DNA of 64,000 nucleotides, from positions 1,545,501 through 1,609,500 of the forward strand of contig NZ_CP048209.1 of NCBI RefSeq assembly GCF_010119935.1. Reading direction: 5' to 3'. How positions within the stretch are numbered: the stretch's first letter is position 1; each line of letters begins with the position of its first letter. A program made the translations under genes and the position numbers. The notes beneath the pieces were generated by a model. That model made no database searches and had not been told where the DNA came from. It saw only the letters and a program-made list of their open reading frames with translations. This stretch comes from Paenibacillus lycopersici (lineage in GTDB: Bacteria > Bacillota > Bacilli > Paenibacillales > Paenibacillaceae). Positions 8,502 to 16,651 of this stretch are shown here, piece by piece.

Positions 8502-10245
8502 AGTGATGATCGTCGACGATGAAATGCTGGTCCGCGTCGGTCTGAGGACGCTGATCGACTGGGAGTCGTTAGGATTCGTCTGCTCCGCGGACGCGGCCGA
8601 CGGCCTGGAAGCGATGGAGCGCATAGCGGCGGAGCCGCCGGATCTGATCCTGACGGATATCGTCATGCCGCGCATGAACGGACTTCGGCTGATCGAGGAG
8701 GTACGGGCGCGCTATCCGTCGATTCGTTTCATCGTGCTCAGCACCCATACGGATTACGAGTACGTGCGCAAAGCGATGAAATCGGGCGCGGACGACTATA
8801 TCCTGAAGGCGTCCATGAAGCCGCAGGACCTCGCCGCGCTCATCGGGGAGGCGGGGGCCAAGATCCGGAACGAACGCATGGAGCTCGCGATGGACAAGTC
8901 GTCCGGGGAGGATGCGTCCCGTCTGGCGCAGTTCATGGCGCTGCTGGACGGAGCGGCGACCGGCGCGGCGACCGGCGTGGCTAGCTTGAGCGGCCCGGCT
9001 AGCCCGACTGGCTCGGCTAGCTCGAACCCGGCTGGCTTGTCTAACCCGGCTTACTCGGCTTACCCGGCAGCGCAGGCTGCCCTGTCGGCCTTGTTCGCGA
9101 CGCCTCCGGATGCCGACCATCCTTGCCTGCTGATGGCGATTCGCGTTCATCGGGATTCCGCCGAGGAGGGGGAGGACACGCAGGCGCACCGTTCCCTCGC
9201 CGGACTGGCCGAGCAGCAGCTGCGAAAATGGCCGGACAGCCGCCTGATCCGGCTTGCGCCGAGTAGACTGGCGGTGCTGCTGCCGCTGGCGGAAGGGTGC
9301 TCCGAGCAGCGCGGGCAAGCCGGCCGGACAGGCGAAGCCGATCCGAATGGCGAAGCCGCCCGGAATGCGCGCGCCGCCCTGGAGCTGGGGGAAGCCATCA
9401 TCTCGGCGGCGCGCAGGTTTCTCGATCTGACGGCAAGCGTCGGGATCAGCGCGCCGATGATATCGCCCGCCGAGGTCAAGCGCGCCTACGACGAGGCGAA
9501 GCGCGCAAGCCGGTTAAGCTTCTACAAGGGCAAGGGACGCGTGTATGCGTGGCGGGACGAGCCGTTCGCCCCCGCCACTCGGGCCGTCTTCGCGAAAGCC
9601 AGGGAAGACGAGCTGACGGGCTATCTGGCTCGCAACGACGAGGAGATGATCCGCGCGTCCGTGACCGGCTTGATCGACGAGCTGAGGGAAGCGCAAATGC
9701 CCGTCAAGGAGACGCTCAAGGTATGCCTCGACATCGCGCATTGCATGCTGCGCGCATGCAAGCAGTACGGCTTCGAGATGACGAGCGACTTCCAGGACGG
9801 CGCGGCGGAGATGCCGATCTACGAACGGGTGCTGTCCTTCGAAACGCTGAGTGAGCTGGAAGACTGGTTCCTGTCGTTCATTTCTTTATATAGCGAGCAT
9901 GTGAAAGAAATCAAACGCAACACGTTCCGGGAGGAAATCGGGCGGCTCGTCGACTATGTCCGGGTCAACTACCGCGAGGATCTGTCGCTCAAGAGCGCGG
10001 CGAAGATCGTCAACATGAGCGAGAGCTATCTCAGCTACGTGTTCAAGAAAGAGACGGGAACGGGGTTCTCCGAGTACGTCAATCAAGTCCGGGTGGACGC
10101 GGCCTCCGTCCTGCTCAAGGAAACGGATCTGCCGAGCTACCAGATCGCGGAGACCGTCGGCTACGACAACATCAATTATTTCGGCCGGGTATTCAAGCGG
10201 CTGACGGGCATTACGCCGAGCCAATATCGTTCGCGGTACGAATGA
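8494..10245 (+). CDS. YesN-type response regulator with AraC output domain
   Basis: The protein has 583 residues. The N-terminal receiver carries DDE at 8-10, phospho-Asp55 in LILTDIVMPRMNG and Lys in DYILKAS. A long middle region follows. The C-terminal AraC/XylS pair of HTH motifs occupies about residues 480-583 (LSLKSAAKIVNMSESYLSYV and ITPSQYRSRYE). ATG at 8494 overlaps the kinase stop. Residues about 150-195 are an unusual Ala/Ser/Gly/Pro-rich stretch with short repeats such as SNPAGLSNPAYSAYPA, which looks like an expanded linker. It likely activates the importer promoter around 10345. Confidence 0.9.
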   Translation: MLKVMIVDDEMLVRVGLRTLIDWESLGFVCSADAADGLEAMERIAAEPPDLILTDIVMPRMNGLRLIEEVRARYPSIRFIVLSTHTDYEYVRKAMKSGADDYILKASMKPQDLAALIGEAGAKIRNERMELAMDKSSGEDASRLAQFMALLDGAATGAATGVASLSGPASPTGSASSNPAGLSNPAYSAYPAAQAALSALFATPPDADHPCLLMAIRVHRDSAEEGEDTQAHRSLAGLAEQQLRKWPDSRLIRLAPSRLAVLLPLAEGCSEQRGQAGRTGEADPNGEAARNARAALELGEAIISAARRFLDLTASVGISAPMISPAEVKRAYDEAKRASRLSFYKGKGRVYAWRDEPFAPATRAVFAKAREDELTGYLARNDEEMIRASVTGLIDELREAQMPVKETLKVCLDIAHCMLRACKQYGFEMTSDFQDGAAEMPIYERVLSFETLSELEDWFLSFISLYSEHVKEIKRNTFREEIGRLVDYVRVNYREDLSLKSAAKIVNMSESYLSYVFKKETGTGFSEYVNQVRVDAASVLLKETDLPSYQIAETVGYDNINYFGRVFKRLTGITPSQYRSRYE

Positions 10246-10344
10246 CGAAACGGCTTTCGTCACGGGATCGTGAACGTTGACCGGAAGAATGTGAACGCTC
10301 TCATAACGGCATAAGAAAGTGAACATTAGCCGCGATATCGTTCC

Positions 10345-10393
10345 TTATCGCACTCCCGAACCGGCGGTACAATTGTAAATGTTAGCGATTACA
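10345..10393 (+). promoter_or_regulatory. importer promoter with cre-like operator
   Basis: TACAAT (10368-10373) serves as -10, with a weak TTATCG 17 bp upstream. TGTTAGCGATTACA (10380-10393) begins 6 bp after the -10 and matches 13 of 14 positions of the cre consensus TGWAANCGNTNWCA. Its core AGCGATTAC resembles AGCGGTTAC of the nanA operator at 3975. Repression by CcpA or a LacI-type protein is inferred. The poor -35 fits activation by the adjacent AraC-type regulator. Confidence 0.5.
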
Positions 10394-10416
10394 ACAAGAC
10401 AAGGGAGAGGGTTCGA

Positions 10417-11739
10417 TTGAAGAAAGCGATCCTGGCGGGACTGACGACGGTGCTTGCGACAGGTCTTCTGTACGGCTGCGGCAGCTCGAACGAGAACGGC
10501 GCGGGCAGCGGCTCGAATGCCAACGACGCCGAGAAGGTAGAACTGAAATGGTGGGTCAAGCAGGACGAGGAAGCCATCGGCGGCTGGTACGACAAGGTCA
10601 TCGCCGGCTTCCAGAAGGACAACCCGAACGTCACGATAAAAAAAGAAGTGGTGCCTTCGGACAACATCAACGAGAAAATAAGCATCGCCGCGAACACGAA
10701 CCAACTGCCAGACATCGAGCAGGGCTCGTTTTTCTGGCCGCTGTCCTACGCGTCCAAGGACCTGCTCGTTCCGCTCGACGACGCCATCGATAAGGACGAC
10801 TTCGACAGCGCCGTGCTGGATGCCGTCTCCGTGAACGGCAAGACGTACATTTCACCGAACAGCGTCGCGACGATCGGACTGATCGTCAACAAGGATATGT
10901 TCAAGGCGAAAGGCGCGCTCGACCTGCTGCCGAAGAACATGTCGTTCTGGACGACCGACCAGTTCATGAAGGCGGCCAAAGCGGTCACCGATCCGGCGAA
11001 AGGCCAGTACGGCTACGCGATGTACGCCGCGGATACCGGCGGCGATCAAGCGCATCATGCGATGCTGTGGGGCTTCGGCGCCAAAACGTTCAGCGACGAC
11101 AACAAGACGGCCACGCTCAATTCGCCGGAGGGCGTCGAGGGCCTGCAATTCCTCGTGAGCCTCTTCGACGCCAAGGTCGTGCCTCCCGGCGCGGCGGGGC
11201 TGAAGGCGACCGAGGTCATCAACAAGATGTTCCCGGCCGGCCAGATCGGCATGACGATGGGCAACGTCGGCCATCTCGGCATCTTCGAGCAGGCGTTCAA
11301 GGAAGGCAACGGAACGAAGTTCGACATGGATCTCGTGCCGTTCCCGTCGAAGGACGGCAAGAGCACGAACACCGCGTTGTTCGGCGACGGCATGTGGGTA
11401 TGGAACACGGGCAACCGGACCAAGATGGACTGGGCCAAGAAGTTCGTGGCGTACGCCAACAGCAAAGAGAGCGTCGAGGACTTCGCGAAGCTTCCGTCCG
11501 TGATCTCGCCTAGAAAATCGCTCGCGCATCTGTACGCCGAGGACTCCTTCCAAGGCAAATCGATCAAGCTGCTGCCGTACGTCGGCAACATCGGACTCGG
11601 CGTCCCGGGCTATCCGGAGACGCGGGCTGCCTTCTTCCCTGCCTTGCAGGCCGCGTTCACGAAGGTGAAAACGCCGAAGCAGGCGCTGGACGATTGGACG
11701 GCCAAAGCGAACGAAATCATCGCCCGCAACGCGAAGTAA
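10417..11739 (+). CDS. ABC transporter solute-binding lipoprotein (family 1) of the nan locus
   Basis: The protein has 440 residues. A signal peptide (MKKAILAGLTTVLATGLL) ends in the lipobox LYGC, so Cys21 would be lipidated and the protein anchored outside the membrane. The mature part has the mixed alpha/beta layout of carbohydrate-binding family 1 proteins. Examples are ELKWWVKQDEEAIGGWYDKV, ITPN-like NSVATIGLIVNKDMF, and AGQIGMTMGNVGHLG. TTG at 10417 follows AAGGGAGAGG. Two permeases follow, while no ATPase is encoded, so a shared MsmX-type ATPase is expected. Context suggests a sialic acid derivative as ligand. Confidence 0.9.
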   Translation: MKKAILAGLTTVLATGLLYGCGSSNENGAGSGSNANDAEKVELKWWVKQDEEAIGGWYDKVIAGFQKDNPNVTIKKEVVPSDNINEKISIAANTNQLPDIEQGSFFWPLSYASKDLLVPLDDAIDKDDFDSAVLDAVSVNGKTYISPNSVATIGLIVNKDMFKAKGALDLLPKNMSFWTTDQFMKAAKAVTDPAKGQYGYAMYAADTGGDQAHHAMLWGFGAKTFSDDNKTATLNSPEGVEGLQFLVSLFDAKVVPPGAAGLKATEVINKMFPAGQIGMTMGNVGHLGIFEQAFKEGNGTKFDMDLVPFPSKDGKSTNTALFGDGMWVWNTGNRTKMDWAKKFVAYANSKESVEDFAKLPSVISPRKSLAHLYAEDSFQGKSIKLLPYVGNIGLGVPGYPETRAAFFPALQAAFTKVKTPKQALDDWTAKANEIIARNAK

Positions 11740-11820
11740 ACCCGGTTTGGCAACGTCCGCGAGGCAGCCGCCCAGGCTGCCCGCGCGGGCGGATCTTTCT
11801 CAAGAAAAGGAGCTGACATC

Positions 11821-12714
11821 ATGAGACGAATCGGTTCCCTGCCCGTCGCCGGGCTGCGAAACCATGCGCCGGGCCTGCTATTCATCGCTCCTTTCGCCGT
11901 TCTCTTCCTGCTGTTCGAGGTATATCCGCTCTTGAACGCGCTTTACCTCAGCTTGTTCGATTACGGGCTTGGACGCAAATCCTGGGCTGGCCTGAGCAAT
12001 TATACGTACCTGCTGCACGATCATGTTTTTCTCGTCTCCGTCGCGAACACGTTCGGGTTCGTCATCGGCTCCGTGCCGGTCGTCCTGGTCTTCTCGTTGT
12101 TCGCGGCCCTGCTTATTTTCAACAAAAACAAGCATTTGGCCTCGTTCTTCCGCGGCGCGTTCTACCTGCCGCTCGTCACGTCGCAGGTCATTCTGTCGAT
12201 CGTTTGGGCTTGGATCTACAATCCGGTGAACGGCGTAGCGAACTATGCGCTATCGCTCGCGGGGATGGAGCCGGTCGCGTGGCTGGCCGACGGCCGTTTC
12301 GCCTTGGGGGCGCTGATCGTGGTGGTCATCTCCTTCAACGTGGGACAGCCGATCGTGCTGCTGCTCGCGGCGCTCGGCAATATTTCGCCCGACTATTACG
12401 AAGCCGCGGACATCGACGGGGCCTCGCCGGCCCGCAAGTTCTGGCATATCACGCTGCCGCTGCTGAAGCCGACGCTGCTGTACGTCATGGTCATGGCGAC
12501 GATCTGGGCCTTCCAGACGTTCGTCGTCGTGCAGATGCTGACCGGGGGCGGTCCGAATTATAAGACGTCCACCGTCATGTACTTGCTCTACAACACGGCA
12601 TTCGTGTACGGCCAGCTTGGCCTTGCCTCGGCGATGGGCGTCGTCATCGCGGTGCTGATCGCCATCGTGGCCGCGCTGCAATTCAAATTGATGCGAACGA
12701 ATCTGGACGGATAG
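11821..12714 (+). CDS. carbohydrate ABC permease, MalF/UgpA type
   Basis: This 297-residue inner-membrane protein has about six transmembrane helices, starting with LLFIAPFAVLFLLFEVYPLL. The cytoplasmic EAA loop, YEAADIDGASPARKFWHITL followed by PLLKPTL near residue 195, contacts the ATPase. AAGGAGCTGACATC precedes the ATG. It lies 81 bp after the binding protein and 12 bp before the second permease, and would form a heterodimer with it. Confidence 0.92.
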   Translation: MRRIGSLPVAGLRNHAPGLLFIAPFAVLFLLFEVYPLLNALYLSLFDYGLGRKSWAGLSNYTYLLHDHVFLVSVANTFGFVIGSVPVVLVFSLFAALLIFNKNKHLASFFRGAFYLPLVTSQVILSIVWAWIYNPVNGVANYALSLAGMEPVAWLADGRFALGALIVVVISFNVGQPIVLLLAALGNISPDYYEAADIDGASPARKFWHITLPLLKPTLLYVMVMATIWAFQTFVVVQMLTGGGPNYKTSTVMYLLYNTAFVYGQLGLASAMGVVIAVLIAIVAALQFKLMRTNLDG

Positions 12715-12726
12715 GAGGAGGAGCCG

Positions 12727-13563
12727 ATGACCATGAAACCCATGCTGGACCGTACGTTGAAAATCGCCGCGAACGTCGTGCTGTACGTCGCCGCGGGGCT
12801 GTTTATTTTCCCGCTCTACTGGATGGCGACCGGTTCGTTCAAGAACCAGACCTCCTCCCTGAAGTTCCCGCCGGAGCTCTTCCCGAGCTCCCCGGTGCTG
12901 GCCAATTACCGCAATCTGATCAAGGCAGGGGACGTCTTCTATTGGCTGTTCAACAGCGTCTTCGTCTCCACGGTCGCGAGCTTCCTGATCTGCCTGATCT
13001 GCGCGATGGCGGGGTATGCCTTGACGAAACGCAAGTTCGCCGGCGCTTCCGCCGCTTTCGGGATCATCGTTATCGCGATGTTCATACCGAAGCAGATTAC
13101 GCTCGTGCCGCTCTTCTCGATGATGCGCGGCCTGGGCCTCGTCAACCATCTCTCGAGCGTCATCCTGCCGCTGCTGGCGCTGCCGTTCGGCGTGTTTCTC
13201 ATGAAGCAATTCAGCCAAGCGGTACCGACGGAGCTGCTCGAAGCCGGAAAAATCGACGGCTGCACGGAGATCGGATTGTTCTTCCGGATTTTCCTGCCGA
13301 TCGTGAAGCCCGCGACCGGGGCGCTGGCCATCTTCGCGTTCACGACGGTCTGGAACGACTATCTCTGGCAGCTGATCATGCTCAGCGGGCCGCATAAAAT
13401 GACGATCAACGTCGGCATCTCCTCGTTGATTTCGGAATACAACGCGCAATACGGGCTGCAGATGGCCGCGGCCACGATCGGGTTCATCCCGGTATTCATC
13501 GTGTTCATCGCGTTCCAGAAGCATTTCGTCAAAGGCATCACGCTCGGAGGGGTGAAAGGATGA
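12727..13563 (+). CDS. carbohydrate ABC permease, MalG/UgpE type
   Basis: This 278-residue partner permease has FPLYWMATGSFK near its start, typical of MalG-like subunits. The EAA loop is ELLEAGKIDGCTEIGLFFRI followed by FLPIVKPA. The helix after it contains TTVWNDYLWQLIM. GGAGGAGGAG lies just before the ATG. Its TGA overlaps the ATG of the YhcH gene (ATGA at 13560), so the catabolic gene is translationally coupled to the importer. Confidence 0.92.
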   Translation: MTMKPMLDRTLKIAANVVLYVAAGLFIFPLYWMATGSFKNQTSSLKFPPELFPSSPVLANYRNLIKAGDVFYWLFNSVFVSTVASFLICLICAMAGYALTKRKFAGASAAFGIIVIAMFIPKQITLVPLFSMMRGLGLVNHLSSVILPLLALPFGVFLMKQFSQAVPTELLEAGKIDGCTEIGLFFRIFLPIVKPATGALAIFAFTTVWNDYLWQLIMLSGPHKMTINVGISSLISEYNAQYGLQMAAATIGFIPVFIVFIAFQKHFVKGITLGGVKG

Positions 13564-14039
13564 TTATCGGGAACATCGGGCAATTGGACGCGGATCGCGC
13601 GTTTCTGCATCCCGCCTTGGTACGGGCGCTGGAAGAATTGCGAAGCGGGGCTTGCGCCGATCCTGCCGCGAACGGGCGTCATGACATCCTGGGGGGCGAG
13701 ATGTACGTTATCGTATCCGAGGTTTGCGGCTCGCCGTCGGAGGAGAAGCCGTTCGAACGGCACGAGCGCTATATCGACATCCACTACGTGTTGGCAGGGA
13801 GCGAAACGATCGGCTGGCTGCCATTGGCCGAGGGCGGCGCGCCTTATGCGGACGAGCTTGACGCGAGCGATTACGCCCTGTACCTTCCGCAAGGCTCCGA
13901 AGCATACGAGCTTCCGCTGCGCGCCGGCCAATACGCGGTCATGTTCCCGCATGATTTGCACCGGCCCGGCAACACGGGCGGAGCGATCGCGCGCAAAGCG
14001 GTCGTCAAACTGCATGTCGATTTGTTTGCGGTTCGATAG
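13560..14039 (+). CDS. YhcH/YjgK/YiaL family protein (sialic acid anomerase-like)
   Basis: This 159-residue cupin-like protein has the family motifs ERHERYIDIHYVLAGSETIG and MFPHDLHRPG, whose His and Glu residues ligate metal in solved members. YhcH of the E. coli nan regulon belongs here and is thought to handle sugar anomers or open-chain intermediates. Its four-base overlap with the permease gene and proximity to the NanOx-type gene tie it to sialic acid use. The exact reaction cannot be derived from the sequence. Confidence 0.85.
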   Translation: MIIGNIGQLDADRAFLHPALVRALEELRSGACADPAANGRHDILGGEMYVIVSEVCGSPSEEKPFERHERYIDIHYVLAGSETIGWLPLAEGGAPYADELDASDYALYLPQGSEAYELPLRAGQYAVMFPHDLHRPGNTGGAIARKAVVKLHVDLFAVR

Positions 14040-14066
14040 AATACAACGATAGGGAGATGGAGAACA

Positions 14067-15161
14067 ATGAAAGAACTGGGCTTCGGCATCGTCGGCTGCG
14101 GTTATTTCGGGGCGGAGTTCGCCGCGATACTTAGCGATATGGAAGGCGCGAGGCTGGTCGCGGTCCAAGGCGGGAGCGGGGCTTCCGCCAAGGCCGTCGC
14201 CGAACGGCATGGCTGCTTATACATCGAGGAACTGGAGGCGCTGTGCCAGCATCCGGATATCGACGTCGTCTTGGTCGTCAGTCCGAACCATTATCATAAG
14301 GAACCGGTGCTGCTGGCCGCGCGGAACAAGAAGCACGTGTTCTGCGAGAAGCCGATCGCGCTGTCGCTGGCGGACTGCAAGGAGATGGTCGCGGCCTGCC
14401 GCGAAGCCGGCGTGCTCTTCATGGCCGGGCATATCCTGCATTTCATGCATGGCATCCGCAAGGTAAAGGGCATGATCGCGGACGGCGTCATCGGCAAGCC
14501 GATCGTGGCGCACGGGGAACGTACCGGATGGGAAAACAAGCAGCAGACGGTCAGCTGGAAGAAGAAGAAGGAAATGTCCGGCGGCCATCTGTTTCACCAT
14601 ATCCACGAGCTGGACATCATTCAATCCATTATGGGTCCGGCCGAGCGCGTCGCGATGAGCGGAGGGAATCTGGCTCACCAAGGCGAAGGCTTCGGGGACG
14701 AGGAAGACGTGCTGATGCTCAGCCTGGAGTTCCCGGGCGGCGCCGTGGGCACGATGCAATACGGCTCGGGCTTCCATTGGGGCGAGCACTATGTGAAAAT
14801 CAACGGCACGCTCGGCGCGTTGTACTTGGATTTCAAGGATTCCCGCATCTTGGTGCGGAAGGACGACCGGGTCATCGCGTACGACATGCACGAGACGCCG
14901 GAAGAGAACGAGGAGCGCCGAGCGCAATACGTCAAGCTGGAGGGCGGCATCGTATACGGCAATCCGTCGGTCCGGCCGCCGCTCTTCATCCGCAAGGCGA
15001 TGATCGCCGAGATGGTTTTCCTGCGCGACGCCATTCTCGGCGCGGAAATTCCGGCGGAGTGGGCGGGACTGCTGGACGGTTCCGCGGCGCTCGGATCCGT
15101 GGCGACGGCCGAGACGGCGGACCGCGCGCTGCAGGCGGGAGCTTGGATGGCGCCGGCGTAA
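14067..15161 (+). CDS. nanOx: Gfo/Idh/MocA oxidoreductase, YjhC/NanOx type (2,7-anhydro-Neu5Ac hydrolysis)
   Basis: This 364-residue protein has an N-terminal NAD-binding motif FGIVGCGYFGAEFA and the GFO_IDH_MocA motif CEKPIALSLADCKEM. By recollection it matches E. coli YjhC over long blocks: HKEPVLLAARNKKHVFCEKP, FMAGHI, GERTGWENKQQTVSWKKKKE, SGGHLFHHIHELD and GGNLAHQGEGFGDEEDVL. YjhC and Ruminococcus gnavus NanOx convert 2,7-anhydro-Neu5Ac to Neu5Ac through an NAD-dependent cycle. The gene ends the nan transporter operon. The similarity is from memory and not aligned here, and substrate use is inferred from the family and context. Confidence 0.8.
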   Translation: MKELGFGIVGCGYFGAEFAAILSDMEGARLVAVQGGSGASAKAVAERHGCLYIEELEALCQHPDIDVVLVVSPNHYHKEPVLLAARNKKHVFCEKPIALSLADCKEMVAACREAGVLFMAGHILHFMHGIRKVKGMIADGVIGKPIVAHGERTGWENKQQTVSWKKKKEMSGGHLFHHIHELDIIQSIMGPAERVAMSGGNLAHQGEGFGDEEDVLMLSLEFPGGAVGTMQYGSGFHWGEHYVKINGTLGALYLDFKDSRILVRKDDRVIAYDMHETPEENEERRAQYVKLEGGIVYGNPSVRPPLFIRKAMIAEMVFLRDAILGAEIPAEWAGLLDGSAALGSVATAETADRALQAGAWMAPA

Positions 15162-15270
15162 GAAGCGGGCGGAAAAAGCCGGAGGATTGGGCATTGTAGC
15201 CCATTCAAGCAGGATGATATGATGAACAGGTCTAACGGTTCATATCATGCTGAGAAGGAGCTCTTATCCA

Positions 15271-16362
15271 ATGAAAGACATCCAGCAGCACATGCAAGCG
15301 TTTCTCGAACGAATGGTCGACGAGGGCAGGGAACGGGGCGTTCAGCTCGCCGCTTATTACGAGGGGCAATTGATCGTGGACGCTTCCGCCGGCATCGCGG
15401 ATCGGCGCACGGGACAAGCGGTGGACGGCAGCACGATTTTTCCCGTATTCTCCACGACCAAGGGCATTGCTTCGACAGTGCTCCATCATGTCATGGAACG
15501 GCAAGGGACCGATTACGACCTGCGGATTGCCGAGCTGTGGCCGGAGTTTGGCGTGCATGGGAAAGAGCGGGCTACGATTCGTCATGCGCTCAGCCATACG
15601 ACCGGCATCCCGCATATGCCGGAAGGCGTAGGGCTAGCCGAGGTCGTCGATTGGGACCGGATGACGGCGGAAACGGCTAAGCTCGTTCCCCAATGGCCGC
15701 CGGGAGAGCGGATGGAATACCATGCGATTACGTTCGGCTGGATCGTCGGAGAGATTGCCAGCCGGTTGGACGGCAGGCCTTTCGCGCGCATTCTGAAGGA
15801 GGACATTTGCGATCCGCTCGGCATTCAGGCCGAGCTGTTCGTCGGGATTCCGGAGGAAGCGGAAGCTCGCGTTGCTTTCTTGGAGGAACCGGGCTTCGAT
15901 CCGTCCGCGTTCCCGGCGACGGGCCTGCAGGCGATTCCGGCTTGGATCTGTCCGCTCGCCGATTGGATGAACCGCTCGGACGCGAGGCGCGCATGCGTGC
16001 CGGCCAGCAACGGCATCATGTCGGCGCGGGCGATCGCGAAGCATTACGCGGCGCTGCTGCAGGACGGAGCGGATGGCATCCGGCTGCTGCCGGAATCCCG
16101 CATCCGACTGGCGACCGCGCTGCAAGACCTGCCGAATCAGGAACCCCAGTACAAAGGCTTGGGCTATCAGGTGGGATCCCCCGGCTCCATTATGGGCGGC
16201 GCTTCCGCGTTCGGTCATGGCGGATACGGAGGATCCAACGGTTTCGCCGATCCGGAACGGCGGCTGGCGGTCGCATACGTCAATAATCTCTATACGCCCC
16301 AAAGCGCGGGCACGGCTATCATTCATGAATTGAAGAAGGAGCTTGGCATCGCGATCGATTAA
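15271..16362 (+). CDS. serine hydrolase, beta-lactamase class C/EstB-like
   Basis: The protein has 363 residues. Ser61 lies in VFSTTKGIAS (the SxxK motif), Tyr in MEYHAITFGWIVGE, and a late HGGYGGSNGF corresponds to the KTG/HGG element. This pattern fits class C-like esterases or D-aminopeptidases. No signal peptide is seen, so it is probably cytoplasmic. Start ATG 15271 follows AAGGAG (15255-15260). An upstream ATG at 15247 lies before that site and was rejected. It follows nanOx by 109 bp and may read through from that operon. The substrate is unknown. Confidence 0.85.
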   Translation: MKDIQQHMQAFLERMVDEGRERGVQLAAYYEGQLIVDASAGIADRRTGQAVDGSTIFPVFSTTKGIASTVLHHVMERQGTDYDLRIAELWPEFGVHGKERATIRHALSHTTGIPHMPEGVGLAEVVDWDRMTAETAKLVPQWPPGERMEYHAITFGWIVGEIASRLDGRPFARILKEDICDPLGIQAELFVGIPEEAEARVAFLEEPGFDPSAFPATGLQAIPAWICPLADWMNRSDARRACVPASNGIMSARAIAKHYAALLQDGADGIRLLPESRIRLATALQDLPNQEPQYKGLGYQVGSPGSIMGGASAFGHGGYGGSNGFADPERRLAVAYVNNLYTPQSAGTAIIHELKKELGIAID

Positions 16363-16396
16363 CGAACGCATAACGAACGCTTACCGAACGCCAAGC

Positions 16397-16450
16397 AAAC
16401 GGGCGGTTCTCCGCTGCTGCTGACAGCAGCGGGAGAATCGCCCGTTTATT
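16397..16450. terminator. bidirectional terminator between serine hydrolase and MFS genes
   Basis: AAACGGGCGGTTCTCC pairs with the later GGGAGAATCGCCCGTTT around an inner GCTGCT/AGCAGC stem. A run TTTATT follows on the plus strand and TTGCTTGG on the minus strand. It lies 35 bp after the hydrolase stop and 200 bp after the end of the convergent MFS gene. Confidence 0.7.
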
Positions 16451-16651
16451 CGTCATTATGCAAGAATAGTTGAAGCCGCTCCGTCGCAGCTTGACGTCGA
16501 TGCCAGGCGCCGCCCAAGCCGTTGGTTCATTGGTTGTTCCTTCGGCGTCGGGAGCTCCACGGGCTTGCAAGCACCGGCAGAGCGGCCGGTCATTATTGAG
16601 CCGAGCTGATAATCAAGCGGCGTCCTGCGCAAGCAGCAGCAAGACTGATGC

